A stretch of 58,904 nt of DNA from an uncultured Bacilli bacterium (GTDB lineage: Bacteria > Bacillota_I > Bacilli_A > RF39 > UBA660). The notes beneath the pieces are model-generated. The model did not search any database, was not told the DNA's origin, and worked only from the letters and a program-made list of their open reading frames with translations. Position 1 is the first letter of the stretch. Each line of letters opens with the position of its first letter. The stretch is from positions 76,013-134,916 of the forward strand of contig CANQZW010000001.1 of assembly GCA_947628435.1 (NCBI GenBank). The letters are read 5' to 3'. Below, in pieces: positions 1 to 9,423 of the stretch. Made by a program: the position numbers and the translations under genes.

Positions 1-391
1 TAAAACCTTTAATTGACTCTAATTTATCAATTGTACCACCAGTATGTCCAAGACCCCTGCCAGATAATTTAGCTACACTAACACCGCAAGATGATACAAT
101 AGGTGCTACAATTAAAGTAGTTTTATCTCCAACACCACCAGTTGAATGTTTATCTACCTTAATACCTGAAATACTTGATAAATCAATTACATCACCACTT
201 TCAATCATTGCTTTAGTTAAATAATATGTTTCTTCTTCATTCATACTATTAATACATATTGCCATTAACAAAGAAGCCATTTGTGCATCCGATATAATTC
301 CCATTACATAACCATTAACTGCATAAGTTATTTCATCTTCATTAAGCACTTTATTATCTTTTTTCTTTTCAATAATATTTACTATATTCAT
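1..391 (-). CDS. Pyrimidine-nucleoside/thymidine phosphorylase, N-terminal part (runs off left edge)
   Basis: Minus-strand translation [31 protein letters not shown]...[61 protein letters not shown] contains the [11 protein letters not shown] signature of the phosphorylase family. Confidence 0.9.
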   Translation of the reverse strand, partial: MNIVNIIEKKKDNKVLNEDEITYAVNGYVMGIISDAQMASLLMAICINSMNEEETYYLTKAMIESGDVIDLSSISGIKVDKHSTGGVGDKTTLIVAPIVSSCGVSVAKLSGRGLGHTGGTIDKLESIKGF

Positions 392-482
392 AATATCAGC
401 CCCTTACTATATAAACTAATATTATTATAACAAAAATATGCTTTAATTCATAATAAAATAATTATTAAAAAAATAAAACGGT

Positions 483-821
483 TTATTCCGTTTTATTTTG
501 TTTTTTAGAAGACAAAAACGTTACTTTTTCAGCGATTATTTCTGTTACTTGTTTAACTTTTTCATCATCGGTTTGTATTTTTCTTGTTTGGACCCTTCCT
601 TTTACTCCTAATAAATCTCCTTTTTTACAATACTCACTTGTTGATTCTGCAACAGTACTCCAAAGTACGCAATCAATAAAATCAGTTTCGTACTCACCAT
701 TAGAATTTTTATAACTTCTTGGTACTGCCAAAGTAATATTAGTAACGTTTTTACCACTTTCTGTTTGTCTTAATTCCGGGTCTTTTGCTAATCTTCCTAC
801 TACTACAAATTGATTTAACAT
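483..821 (-). CDS. ssb: Single-stranded DNA-binding protein (ORF track start is too long; true start likely MLNQFVVVGRL after AGGAGA RBS)
   Basis: MLNQFVVVGRLAKDPELRQTESGKNVTNITLAVPRSYKNSNGEYETDFIDCVLW is a typical SSB OB-fold. Confidence 0.93.
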   Translation of the reverse strand: MLNQFVVVGRLAKDPELRQTESGKNVTNITLAVPRSYKNSNGEYETDFIDCVLWSTVAESTSEYCKKGDLLGVKGRVQTRKIQTDDEKVKQVTEIIAEKVTFLSSKKQNKTE

Positions 822-1025
822 ATTATTTCTCCTTTCTTGATGTAATATACTAAAAATAAAAATATCTAACAAAAAGCAAAAAACCAATTCTTTACTTATT
901 TTATATCTTAAAACCAATATATTAGCACTATAAAAAACGTTTTTTGTAATTAATATATTTCAAAAAACCATTTTTAGTTATTCGTACGACAAATTACTAC
1001 ATTTTATATAAAAAAAAGAAATGTA

Positions 1026-2360
1026 TTATCTTTTACATTCCTTTATTGTTTCACCTTTAAGTAACTGATTTAACTCAACCGCATATTCAAGTGGAAGCTC
1101 TTCTTTAAATGCCTCAATAAAACCCATTATTAATAATTCTGTTGCTTTATTTTCATCTATTGCTCTTGTCATTAAATAAAACAACTGTTTAGGATCTATT
1201 TTACAAACCGTTGCCTCATGCTGTAAAAAACTTGTTTTATTTTCACAACAATTAGTAGGAAAAGTATCACTTTTTGATTTATCATCTAATAAAATTGTAT
1301 CACACTTAACGTTTGCGAAAGAATTTGATGCACCTTTAGTAATTTTAACTAATCCTCGATAGGTTGCATTACCACCATTTCTTGCAATGGATTTAGATAA
1401 AATATTACTTTTTGTATGCTTACCTATATGAATCATTTTTGCCCCAGTATCTTGAATTTGATTATTATCTGCTAAAGCAATAGTTGTGCAACTTGCCTTA
1501 GCGTAATCACCTTTTAAAATGCAGGCTGGATATTTCATGGTAACTTTAGAACCTATGTTACCATCAACCCATTGCATTGTAGCTCCTTCATAAACAATTG
1601 CTCTTTTGGTAACTAAATTATAAACGTTATTAGCCCAATTTTGAATTGTCGTATATTTACATTTTGCGTTTTTTTCTACAAATATTTCTACTACCGCAGC
1701 ATGAATAGAATCAGAAGAATAAGATGGTGCTGTACAACCTTCTATATAATGAAGCTCACTATTTTCTCCAACGATTATAAGAGTTCTTTCAAACTGTCCC
1801 ATATCTTTAGAATTAATTCTAAAGTAACTTTGTAGTGGTCTTTGTAATTTTGTATTTGCAGGTACATATATAAATGTTCCACCTGACCAAACACAACTAT
1901 TTAAAGCCGCAAACTTATTATCATCATTTTTAACTAAAGTAGCAAAATACTTTTTAAAAATATCAGGGTACCTTTTTAAAGCTGTATCAGTATCTAAAAA
2001 TATAACATTTTTCTCTTTTAATTCCTCTAACATATTATGATATAATGCTTCACTTTCATACTGTACATGAACTCCTGCTAAATATTCATCCTCTGCCTTA
2101 GTAAGTCCAATATCATCAAACGTTTCTTTTATGTTTTTATCCACGTTTTTCCAGCTGTCTTTTACATCATCAAACACTTTTTTATAATAAGTAATATTAT
2201 TAAAATCAAGGTTGATTAAAGGTCCAAAATTTGGCATTTTTAACTTCTTAAAAACATCATAAGAATCCAATCTAAACTTAAGCATCCAACTAGGTTCATT
2301 TTTTAACCTAGATATTTCTTCTACCTTTTTTCTATCCAATCCTTTTGATAATGTTTTCAT
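1026..2360 (-). CDS. sufB: Fe-S cluster assembly scaffold SufB
   Basis: GGTFIYVP..., LHYIEGCTAP, TKRA, LLDDKSKSDTFP motifs; suf gene context. Confidence 0.95.
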   Translation of the reverse strand: MKTLSKGLDRKKVEEISRLKNEPSWMLKFRLDSYDVFKKLKMPNFGPLINLDFNNITYYKKVFDDVKDSWKNVDKNIKETFDDIGLTKAEDEYLAGVHVQYESEALYHNMLEELKEKNVIFLDTDTALKRYPDIFKKYFATLVKNDDNKFAALNSCVWSGGTFIYVPANTKLQRPLQSYFRINSKDMGQFERTLIIVGENSELHYIEGCTAPSYSSDSIHAAVVEIFVEKNAKCKYTTIQNWANNVYNLVTKRAIVYEGATMQWVDGNIGSKVTMKYPACILKGDYAKASCTTIALADNNQIQDTGAKMIHIGKHTKSNILSKSIARNGGNATYRGLVKITKGASNSFANVKCDTILLDDKSKSDTFPTNCCENKTSFLQHEATVCKIDPKQLFYLMTRAIDENKATELLIMGFIEAFKEELPLEYAVELNQLLKGETIKECKR

Positions 2361-2395
2361 ACAATCATTCCTTATTATTTATTTAAATTTCAAAA

Positions 2396-2818
2396 TTATG
2401 ATCTATCTTTTTTAGTTTTTACATCAACATTATTTAATTCATCATCAATAAACTTAAAATAAAGACCTTTATTTCTTAAAACATCTTTTAACTCTTCAAT
2501 TTCTAAATACCCGTTTATTCCTAATTCAGATAACTCATTAGCATTTATTACGAATTTTTCATCTGATGCTTGTAAAATTTCTTGGGCTTGTGAAATAGTT
2601 TTAAAATAAGGATAAGGATTTTCGTCAGATAATAAATCTAAAAACATTAAATTACCATCTTTATCAACGTACTTTTCTCCTACTATATATCCTTGATGTG
2701 TACACGTTATATGAACGTTAAAAAGCTTATTAGCCTCAAAATCTTCACTTGTTAGCTCTGCTAAACTAGCATATAACATTTTACTGGTGTCTAACATTAT
2801 TTTTTTACTTCTTATCAT
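2396..2818 (-). CDS. Hypothetical protein (140 aa) inserted between SufU and SufB genes
   Basis: ORF overlaps the end of sufU by 14 nt and precedes sufB; no family recognised. Confidence 0.75.
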   Translation of the reverse strand: MIRSKKIMLDTSKMLYASLAELTSEDFEANKLFNVHITCTHQGYIVGEKYVDKDGNLMFLDLLSDENPYPYFKTISQAQEILQASDEKFVINANELSELGINGYLEIEELKDVLRNKGLYFKFIDDELNNVDVKTKKDRS

Positions 2819-3248
2819 TTTTTACTCCTTCTAATTTATCTATTACATCTTTTATACCCTCATATGGTAATAAAGCACACTTTTTTCTATTAGGCTGCTT
2901 ATATATTTCATCATAACAATTAGCCTCACCTAATAAATCCTTATCATAAGGAAGTTCATTTATCATATTTTCATAATTTTTAATTATTTGTTTTGCTTGT
3001 TTTATACTTTTACCCTTTAATAAATCACTCATAATCGAAGATGATGAGGTAGAAATAGCACAAGCTTCACCATCAAATTTGATATCTTCTATAATACCAT
3101 GATTTATTTTAAATTCAAAGTCTAAATTATCAATACAAGTTTTACTATTCATATTAATTTTTATATAACTATCATCATTAGTAAGTCCTTTATTAAGTGG
3201 ATTTTGATAATGTTCTAGTATAATACTTTTTCTTAAATTTACATCCAT
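2805..3248 (-). CDS. sufU: SufU-like Fe-S scaffold / sulfur relay protein
   Basis: Conserved Cys positions (GEACAISTSSSSIM, KKCALLP); located after sufS. Confidence 0.93.
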   Translation of the reverse strand: MDVNLRKSIILEHYQNPLNKGLTNDDSYIKINMNSKTCIDNLDFEFKINHGIIEDIKFDGEACAISTSSSSIMSDLLKGKSIKQAKQIIKNYENMINELPYDKDLLGEANCYDEIYKQPNRKKCALLPYEGIKDVIDKLEGVKNDKK

Positions 3249-3257
3249 AATAACCTC

Positions 3258-4454
3258 CTATAATGAATCATACAATATATTATCATTATCTAATGCATCA
3301 ACTAATTTATCAACATCTTCTTTAGTATTATAAAAATACAAACTAGCACGGCAAGTATTCTTAACTCCTAATACCTCAGATAGAATTTTAGCACAATGAC
3401 TTCCCACTCTTACACAAATTCCTTTTTTATTTAAATATGCCGCTACATCTTGTGCGAAAACTCCATTAACATTAAAGGTTATAATTCCGTTTGGAATATC
3501 TTTATTATAAATTACCACGTTCTTTAGTTTTGAAAGCCTTGATATCATATATTTTTTTAAATCAACTTCATATTTATGAACATTTTCCATACCAAGTGCA
3601 TTTAAATAATCAATTGCCTTTGAAAAGCCTATGATTCCAGATACATTAGGAGTTCCAGGTTCTAATTTTTCTGGTATATCCTTATATTCAACGTTCATTA
3701 AACTATCAAAAAAAGCATTCATTCCACCACCAGTTATTAATGGTTTTAAATCATTTAAATACTTAGTTTTACCATAAAGAACTCCAACCCCCGTCGGGCC
3801 AAGCATTTTATGAGCCGAAAATGCTAAAAAATCAACGTCTAAAAAGGTAACATCTATTTTTTCATGAGGAACACTTTGGGCAGCATCTATAACTACTAAT
3901 ATATTATTTTCATGAGCATATTTAATTATTTCTTTTATTGGCCTTACATCTCCAATTACGTTAGTTATATGAGCAAGAGATATTACCTTAGTTTTTTTAG
4001 AAATGGCTTTTTTTACATTATCTAAAGTAACTGTTAAGTCTGGATTTAAATCGATATATTTTATTTTAGAATTTGTAGTTTTTGCAACCTCAAACCAAGG
4101 TAAAATTAACGATGCATGCTCTGCTTTAGTAGTTAATATTTCATCACCATCTTTAAGATAATTACCAAAAAAACCCTTAATTATTATATTCAAACTTTCT
4201 GTTGCACCTGATGTAAATATAATTTCTTTTGAATCTTTTGCATTTATAAAATAAGCTACTTTTTCTCTTGTTTCACTTATTTTTTCATCTACTTTTCTAC
4301 TTAAATCATAATCACCACGATGGGCGTTAGCACAATAATTAGTATAATAATCATTAATCTCATCTATAACAACACTTGGTTTAAGCGTTGTTGCACAATT
4401 ATCTAAATACGTAATACCAGATGATAAAATTTTAAAATCTTTATTAAAATTCAA
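3258..4454 (-). CDS. sufS: Cysteine desulfurase SufS
   Basis: YLDNCATTLKP, VIDAAQSVPH, FSAHKMLGPTGVGVLYG (PLP Lys), RVGSHCA catalytic Cys. Confidence 0.96.
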   Translation of the reverse strand: MNFNKDFKILSSGITYLDNCATTLKPSVVIDEINDYYTNYCANAHRGDYDLSRKVDEKISETREKVAYFINAKDSKEIIFTSGATESLNIIIKGFFGNYLKDGDEILTTKAEHASLILPWFEVAKTTNSKIKYIDLNPDLTVTLDNVKKAISKKTKVISLAHITNVIGDVRPIKEIIKYAHENNILVVIDAAQSVPHEKIDVTFLDVDFLAFSAHKMLGPTGVGVLYGKTKYLNDLKPLITGGGMNAFFDSLMNVEYKDIPEKLEPGTPNVSGIIGFSKAIDYLNALGMENVHKYEVDLKKYMISRLSKLKNVVIYNKDIPNGIITFNVNGVFAQDVAAYLNKKGICVRVGSHCAKILSEVLGVKNTCRASLYFYNTKEDVDKLVDALDNDNILYDSL

Positions 4455-4460
4455 TTATAC

Positions 4461-5213
4461 TCACCTCCATTCATTATTTAATTTTTTCTTTAGTAGCTCC
4501 TTTTCATTAAAACATATATCTAACGTTCCAATTAATAAACCATTAATCAACAAATTCATTGATTCTTTTTTATTTAATCCCCTACTCATTAAATAAAATA
4601 ACTCATCTTTATTAAAATTACCAATAAAAGCAGCATGCTTAGCATTACACTCAAATTCATCTATTAATAAAACCGGGTTTATTCTATTTTCATTAGTATC
4701 ATTTAAAGTTATTATTTTACTGTTTTGATTAACATTACAATTCTTACTCTTATTAGGAACATAACTATAAACATCAAATAAAATTGAACCCTCTTCTTTA
4801 GTTACTCCGTTATTATATACATTACTATTAGTTAACATTTTATTATGATTAATATTTACAGTATATTTAACTTTTTTACTTGTGATAACACAATTATGAA
4901 CAACTATATTAGAATCCTTAGCATCAAGATTAGCATTTAACATAACATTTTTAGAATTATATGCGATGTTATTAAAAAACAAATTACCTTTATTAACATT
5001 TATATCATATACTACATCATCCATGTTATCTGATATTATTAAAACATTTAAATTAGCATTACTAACATTAAAAGTATATCTATTAAATAAATTATCTTTT
5101 ATTAAAATATTAGTATCACTATTTATATTAATAATTACAGTATTATCTTTTATTACGCTTATTTTATCATTATCGCTTCCTATTAATATCCTATTCACTT
5201 GCGTCACTTCCAT
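4461..5213 (-). CDS. sufD: SufD-like Fe-S assembly protein, unusually short (250 aa)
   Basis: C-terminal IDEFECNAKHAAFIGNFNKDELFYLMSRGLNKKESMNLLINGLL resembles the SufB/SufD C-terminus; position between sufC and sufS. Confidence 0.8.
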   Translation of the reverse strand: MEVTQVNRILIGSDNDKISVIKDNTVIININSDTNILIKDNLFNRYTFNVSNANLNVLIISDNMDDVVYDINVNKGNLFFNNIAYNSKNVMLNANLDAKDSNIVVHNCVITSKKVKYTVNINHNKMLTNSNVYNNGVTKEEGSILFDVYSYVPNKSKNCNVNQNSKIITLNDTNENRINPVLLIDEFECNAKHAAFIGNFNKDELFYLMSRGLNKKESMNLLINGLLIGTLDICFNEKELLKKKLNNEWR

Positions 5214-5961
5214 TAAATACGTTTGACACTACTTTCTCAAAGTTAAAGCCTTTTGTTTCAATTTCTTTTGCCAAAGTATAATCACCAGTTTTAACTATTT
5301 TTCCTTCTTTTACAACATGTACAAAATCCGGTTTAACATATTTTAATAAATGTGTATAATGTGTAATAATTAGATAAGATGATTGTATATGTTTTTTTCT
5401 ATACATATTAATATTATCCGCAACTATTTTTAAAGAATCAACATCAACACCTGAATCTATTTCATCTAACATTATAAAAGATGGTTCTAATATTTTCATT
5501 TGAAGTATCTCATTTTTCTTTTTTTCACCACCTGAAAAACCTTTATTTATACTTCTATGTACCATTTCATCAGGCATTTTTAAATCAATCTTAGCCTCGT
5601 CAATCTTCTTAATAAAACTATATAAATTAATATTTTTATTTTCTTTACTAGAAAGTGCTGTTCTTAAAAAATCAGCATTAGTAACACCATCTATTTCAAG
5701 TGGGTTTTGCATTGCAAGAAAAATTCCTAACTTTGCTCTTTGGTCAGTTGTAAGCTTTAAAATGCTTTTTTTATTAAATAATATATCTCCACTTACAATT
5801 TTATAGTTAGGTTCATTCATTATTGCCTTAGTAAGAGTTGATTTTCCAACACCATTAGGACCCATTATAACATGAACCTCACCATCATTTATAACAAGGT
5901 TAAACTTATCTAAAACTATCTTATTTTCTACTTTAACTGTTAAATCTTTTATTTCTAACAT
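5191..5961 (-). CDS. sufC: Fe-S assembly ATPase SufC (start likely at MLEIKDL)
   Basis: Walker A GPNGVGKST, signature SGGEKKKNEI, Walker B IMLDEIDSG. Confidence 0.96.
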   Translation of the reverse strand: MLEIKDLTVKVENKIVLDKFNLVINDGEVHVIMGPNGVGKSTLTKAIMNEPNYKIVSGDILFNKKSILKLTTDQRAKLGIFLAMQNPLEIDGVTNADFLRTALSSKENKNINLYSFIKKIDEAKIDLKMPDEMVHRSINKGFSGGEKKKNEILQMKILEPSFIMLDEIDSGVDVDSLKIVADNINMYRKKHIQSSYLIITHYTHLLKYVKPDFVHVVKEGKIVKTGDYTLAKEIETKGFNFEKVVSNVFNGSDASE

Positions 5962-6072
5962 ATAAATCAGCTCCATATCTACCTTATTTTATCACTTTTT
6001 TAATATTTTTTATATAATAACAATTAAAAATAGAGAAAAATCTCTATTTTATTTATTCTTAGATAACATGGT

Positions 6073-6400
6073 TCATTGCTCCTTATTATTTTGTTCATTA
6101 TTTACAAAATATGTTTCCGGATTAAATTTATTATAAACTGATCCATATTCCAAAGCCTTATTAAAATCTTTTTCTTTTAACAAGTTAGTAAAAGGAGCAT
6201 AAAAAACCGAATAATTTAATAAATGGTCTTCATATAAATTATATGTATTATCATATCATACATCATAAAACTTAATTTTTTCTCTGTTATTTTGAATATA
6301 TTCGTATAATTTCTCACCCTTACAAACATTATCCTTATCAATTAAGGTAATGGCACTTAAAGGATTACCACTTTCATTATATAAACTTATCTTTTTTAAT
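6073..6400 (-). pseudogene. Gene remnant of unknown family, 5'-truncated, with one in-frame TGA
   Basis: Minus frame reads ISLYNESGNPLSAITLIDKDNVCKGEKLYEYIQNNREKIKFYDV*YDNTYNLYEDHLLNYSVFYAPFTNLLKEKDFNKALEYGSVYNKFNPETYFVNNEQNNKEQ*; coding-like, but no start codon and an upstream run of TAA codons. Confidence 0.55.
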
Positions 6401-6425
6401 TATTATTATGAACTACTACTGTGAC

Positions 6426-7472
6426 TTAATGCGGCATATCCCTTTTGATATTTAAACCACTTTTAATATTGTTTTTATCAAAATCTTTATATTTTACCGG
6501 GTTTAATTTACTATATAAATCCTCAAAATTAGTTTTCATAAACATTTGGGTTGTAACACCATCAAACTTACTTAACAATAATTCTTCAAGCTCAATTTTT
6601 ATGTTATATATATCAAAAGTTTCAAGACCATGATATGAGCAATCAGGATTAAAATTCATATCATCTGTTGCCAATAATATCCTATCCTTTGGATATTTTA
6701 AATCATCAACCACATATGATATCATTTCTAAGTATTTTTGTTTTCTTTCTTTTTTCGAAATACTTTGTCCCTCAAGGCTAACAAAATTACAATTTGAAAA
6801 TAATCCTAAGTAACCACCTGCATTTTTAAGTCTTTTTATCTGTTCATCTGTCAAATTTCTACTTCTATTACATATCTTTCTTGCATTAGAGTGAGATGCT
6901 AAAATAACTGGTTGTTCTCCTTTTAATATATGCATTTCTACCGTATCCATTATGTCGCTAAAAGTTTGTTTGTTAGCATGTGATAAATCAATAGCAATAC
7001 CTAAATTAATAGCTAACTCAATAAGTTCTTTACCTAAATATGATAATCCATAGTTTTTTCTATTTCCAGATCCAAACTTATTTCCATTATTCCATACCGG
7101 TAATATAACCCTTAAGCCCTCATTATATAAATCTAATAATTCTAACGGATTATTTATAAAATCGCAACCTTCTATACTAAAAATAAACTTTCTGTCCTTA
7201 GGAATAACACCATCGTCTTGCAATCGTCTTAGATTATTTATAGAAGTTCTAAACATATCTTTAACATTTTGACATTCGCTTTTAGTAATTCCAAGTTCTT
7301 GATACATTTCATAAGAAGACATAAAATATAAATTAATTATACCACCATCAACGTTTCCTTCTTTATAAATATTAATGCAATCGTTTATTAGTTTTTCTTT
7401 ATTTGACTTAGAATTAATCTTACTTAGATTAAAGTATATTGTTGTTAGTAAATCATAATGTGCGTCATACAT
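6426..7472 (-). CDS. Membrane dipeptidase (peptidase M19 family)
   Basis: DAHYDLL, SIEGCDFI, LASHSNARKICNRSRNLTD and LATDDMNF motifs. Confidence 0.9.
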   Translation of the reverse strand: MYDAHYDLLTTIYFNLSKINSKSNKEKLINDCINIYKEGNVDGGIINLYFMSSYEMYQELGITKSECQNVKDMFRTSINNLRRLQDDGVIPKDRKFIFSIEGCDFINNPLELLDLYNEGLRVILPVWNNGNKFGSGNRKNYGLSYLGKELIELAINLGIAIDLSHANKQTFSDIMDTVEMHILKGEQPVILASHSNARKICNRSRNLTDEQIKRLKNAGGYLGLFSNCNFVSLEGQSISKKERKQKYLEMISYVVDDLKYPKDRILLATDDMNFNPDCSYHGLETFDIYNIKIELEELLLSKFDGVTTQMFMKTNFEDLYSKLNPVKYKDFDKNNIKSGLNIKRDMPH

Positions 7473-7474
7473 AT

Positions 7475-8926
7475 TTAATATCTTCTTTGCTTAGAATACG
7501 AAATATCGTCTTTGGCTAACTCATTCTTATATATTTCTTCTAAAAACCTATATTGAATTGCAAGCTTAATAACTGGATGAACTAATGCCGAATCCCTATC
7601 CCACGCATATCTTGATGAATCTATCTTCTCAACACCATTTGGTAAAATAATTGTTTTTTTGCCATCTTCATGCGTTTTTATTAATGATTTTTTATCAGCA
7701 TCTATAAATGTCATCCTGTTATAACTTCTATTTGATAATAATGAATAAAAAATTTCGTTATCTGGGTCAATCGTTAATTGCGTTCCACACCAACCCGCAG
7801 AAGCAATTGTTCTACCTCCTAATGGATGATAAACCTCAGAATCTGGCTGAGAAGGGTTTTTTGAATAGCATAATTTACCTAAATATTGTATAGATAAATT
7901 CTTTTTTCCAGTCTCATTATCTGCCATATGATAAAGTTCATCGCTAGTTAAAATATGTTTTTCTAGCAAATTTTGGCACAATAAACTCATGTCATAGGAA
8001 TTTGAAAACAAACCAGCATGACCACTTAAATTACCATCTTTTTGGCCCATAATTCTTGCTTTTTCATCATAACAATCTCCTGGCTTTACACCATCATTGA
8101 TTCTAAAATTACCATCTTTATAATAAAATCCATTATAACCCGTTGGAGCAATTGTACTTAATTTATCATCTGGTATACTTACGTAAGTATTACACATATT
8201 ACAAATGTTTAATATGTTGCTTTTAACGAAATCGTAAAAATTTACACCACTTACTTTCTCAACCAAATATTTTAATACCATTGCACCCATATCAGTATAT
8301 GGTCTTTTTCCATCATTTTGACTATCAAATGTTATAGTTCTTATAATTTTTTCAGCCTCTTCTTTATCTTTTGCCCTATCTATTCTTCCATCTGTTTTAA
8401 TTGGAGCATTAAAGGTAAGAAGTTGATAAATTGTGATATTACCTAATCCCTTAAAATCTGGTAAATAATAACTAACCTTTTGATTTAAATCAATAATGTT
8501 TTTTCTAGCTAAAATTAGCACACTAATGGAGGTGAATATTTTAGTTACTGAAGCCAAATCATAAAGGGTATTAGAATCAACATGATTTATTGTATTTTTT
8601 AAATCATCCCTGTAACCTATACTTAAAATTTCATGGTAATTTTTTGTACCAAAACTAATAACTGCTCCTGGGGTCATTTGTTTTTTGTATATAAAATCTT
8701 TTATTACTCTTTCTACACCAGAACCTTTATATAATTCATCCCTTAATTCATCTAAGTTTTTATCTTTGTTATTTTCAATTAAATCTACGACTGGTTTTAA
8801 TATTTCTAAATAATCCTCTTTAGTTAGTAAGTTTCTTTGCTCTTCTTCTTTAGCTTTATTATGATTTTTAAGTAATTCTAAAGAGTAAGAATCCAATATA
8901 CGTTCTAAAACTGTCATTACTACCAA
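7475..8926 (-). CDS. Serine hydrolase, beta-lactamase/penicillin-binding-protein family
   Basis: SxxK motif in LASVTKIFTSISVL, YTDMGAMVLKYLVEKVSG, SGHAGLFSNSYDM. Confidence 0.88.
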   Translation of the reverse strand: MVVMTVLERILDSYSLELLKNHNKAKEEEQRNLLTKEDYLEILKPVVDLIENNKDKNLDELRDELYKGSGVERVIKDFIYKKQMTPGAVISFGTKNYHEILSIGYRDDLKNTINHVDSNTLYDLASVTKIFTSISVLILARKNIIDLNQKVSYYLPDFKGLGNITIYQLLTFNAPIKTDGRIDRAKDKEEAEKIIRTITFDSQNDGKRPYTDMGAMVLKYLVEKVSGVNFYDFVKSNILNICNMCNTYVSIPDDKLSTIAPTGYNGFYYKDGNFRINDGVKPGDCYDEKARIMGQKDGNLSGHAGLFSNSYDMSLLCQNLLEKHILTSDELYHMADNETGKKNLSIQYLGKLCYSKNPSQPDSEVYHPLGGRTIASAGWCGTQLTIDPDNEIFYSLLSNRSYNRMTFIDADKKSLIKTHEDGKKTIILPNGVEKIDSSRYAWDRDSALVHPVIKLAIQYRFLEEIYKNELAKDDISYSKQRRY

Positions 8927-9012
8927 CTCCTTTTAATAAATTGAGGCTTATTCTATCATTTTTTTACTATTTAGTCAAGTTTTATGATACAATCTTAACT
9001 AGAGGTGATAAA

Positions 9013-9411
9013 ATGGATACTTGCATTTTTTGTAAGATAATAAATGGTGATATTCCTAGTATGAAAGTATATGAAGATGATTTATGTTTAGCTTATTTAG
9101 ACATTAATCCCGATAGTGATGGGCATACGCTTATAATACCTAAAATTCATTATAAAGACATCAATGATATTCCGGATGATATTTTATTACACATTTATAA
9201 AATAGCTAAAAAAATAATGAAAATTTTAGAAGAAAAGCTAGGTTGCAACGGATTTAGTTTACTGCAAAATAACGGAGACATTCAAGAGGTAAAACACTAT
9301 CATCTTCATATTAAACCATATTACAAAAATAAAAAAACACATGAACTAATAAAACATAGTGAACTAATTAAAGATCCAAAAGAGATTTATGAAATTATAA
9401 AAGAAGCTTAA
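9013..9411 (+). CDS. HIT family hydrolase (start at MDTCIFCKI)
   Basis: CIFCKIINGDIPS ... HYHLHIKP histidine triad; AGAGGTGATAAAATG start context. Confidence 0.95.
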   Translation: MDTCIFCKIINGDIPSMKVYEDDLCLAYLDINPDSDGHTLIIPKIHYKDINDIPDDILLHIYKIAKKIMKILEEKLGCNGFSLLQNNGDIQEVKHYHLHIKPYYKNKKTHELIKHSELIKDPKEIYEIIKEA

Positions 9412-9423
9412 AAAAGCTCCTTT

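Noticed and set aside
6426-8926. Antibiotic resistance locus (beta-lactamase)
   Set aside because: The family is broad (esterases, DD-peptidases); presence of SxxK alone does not show beta-lactam hydrolysis
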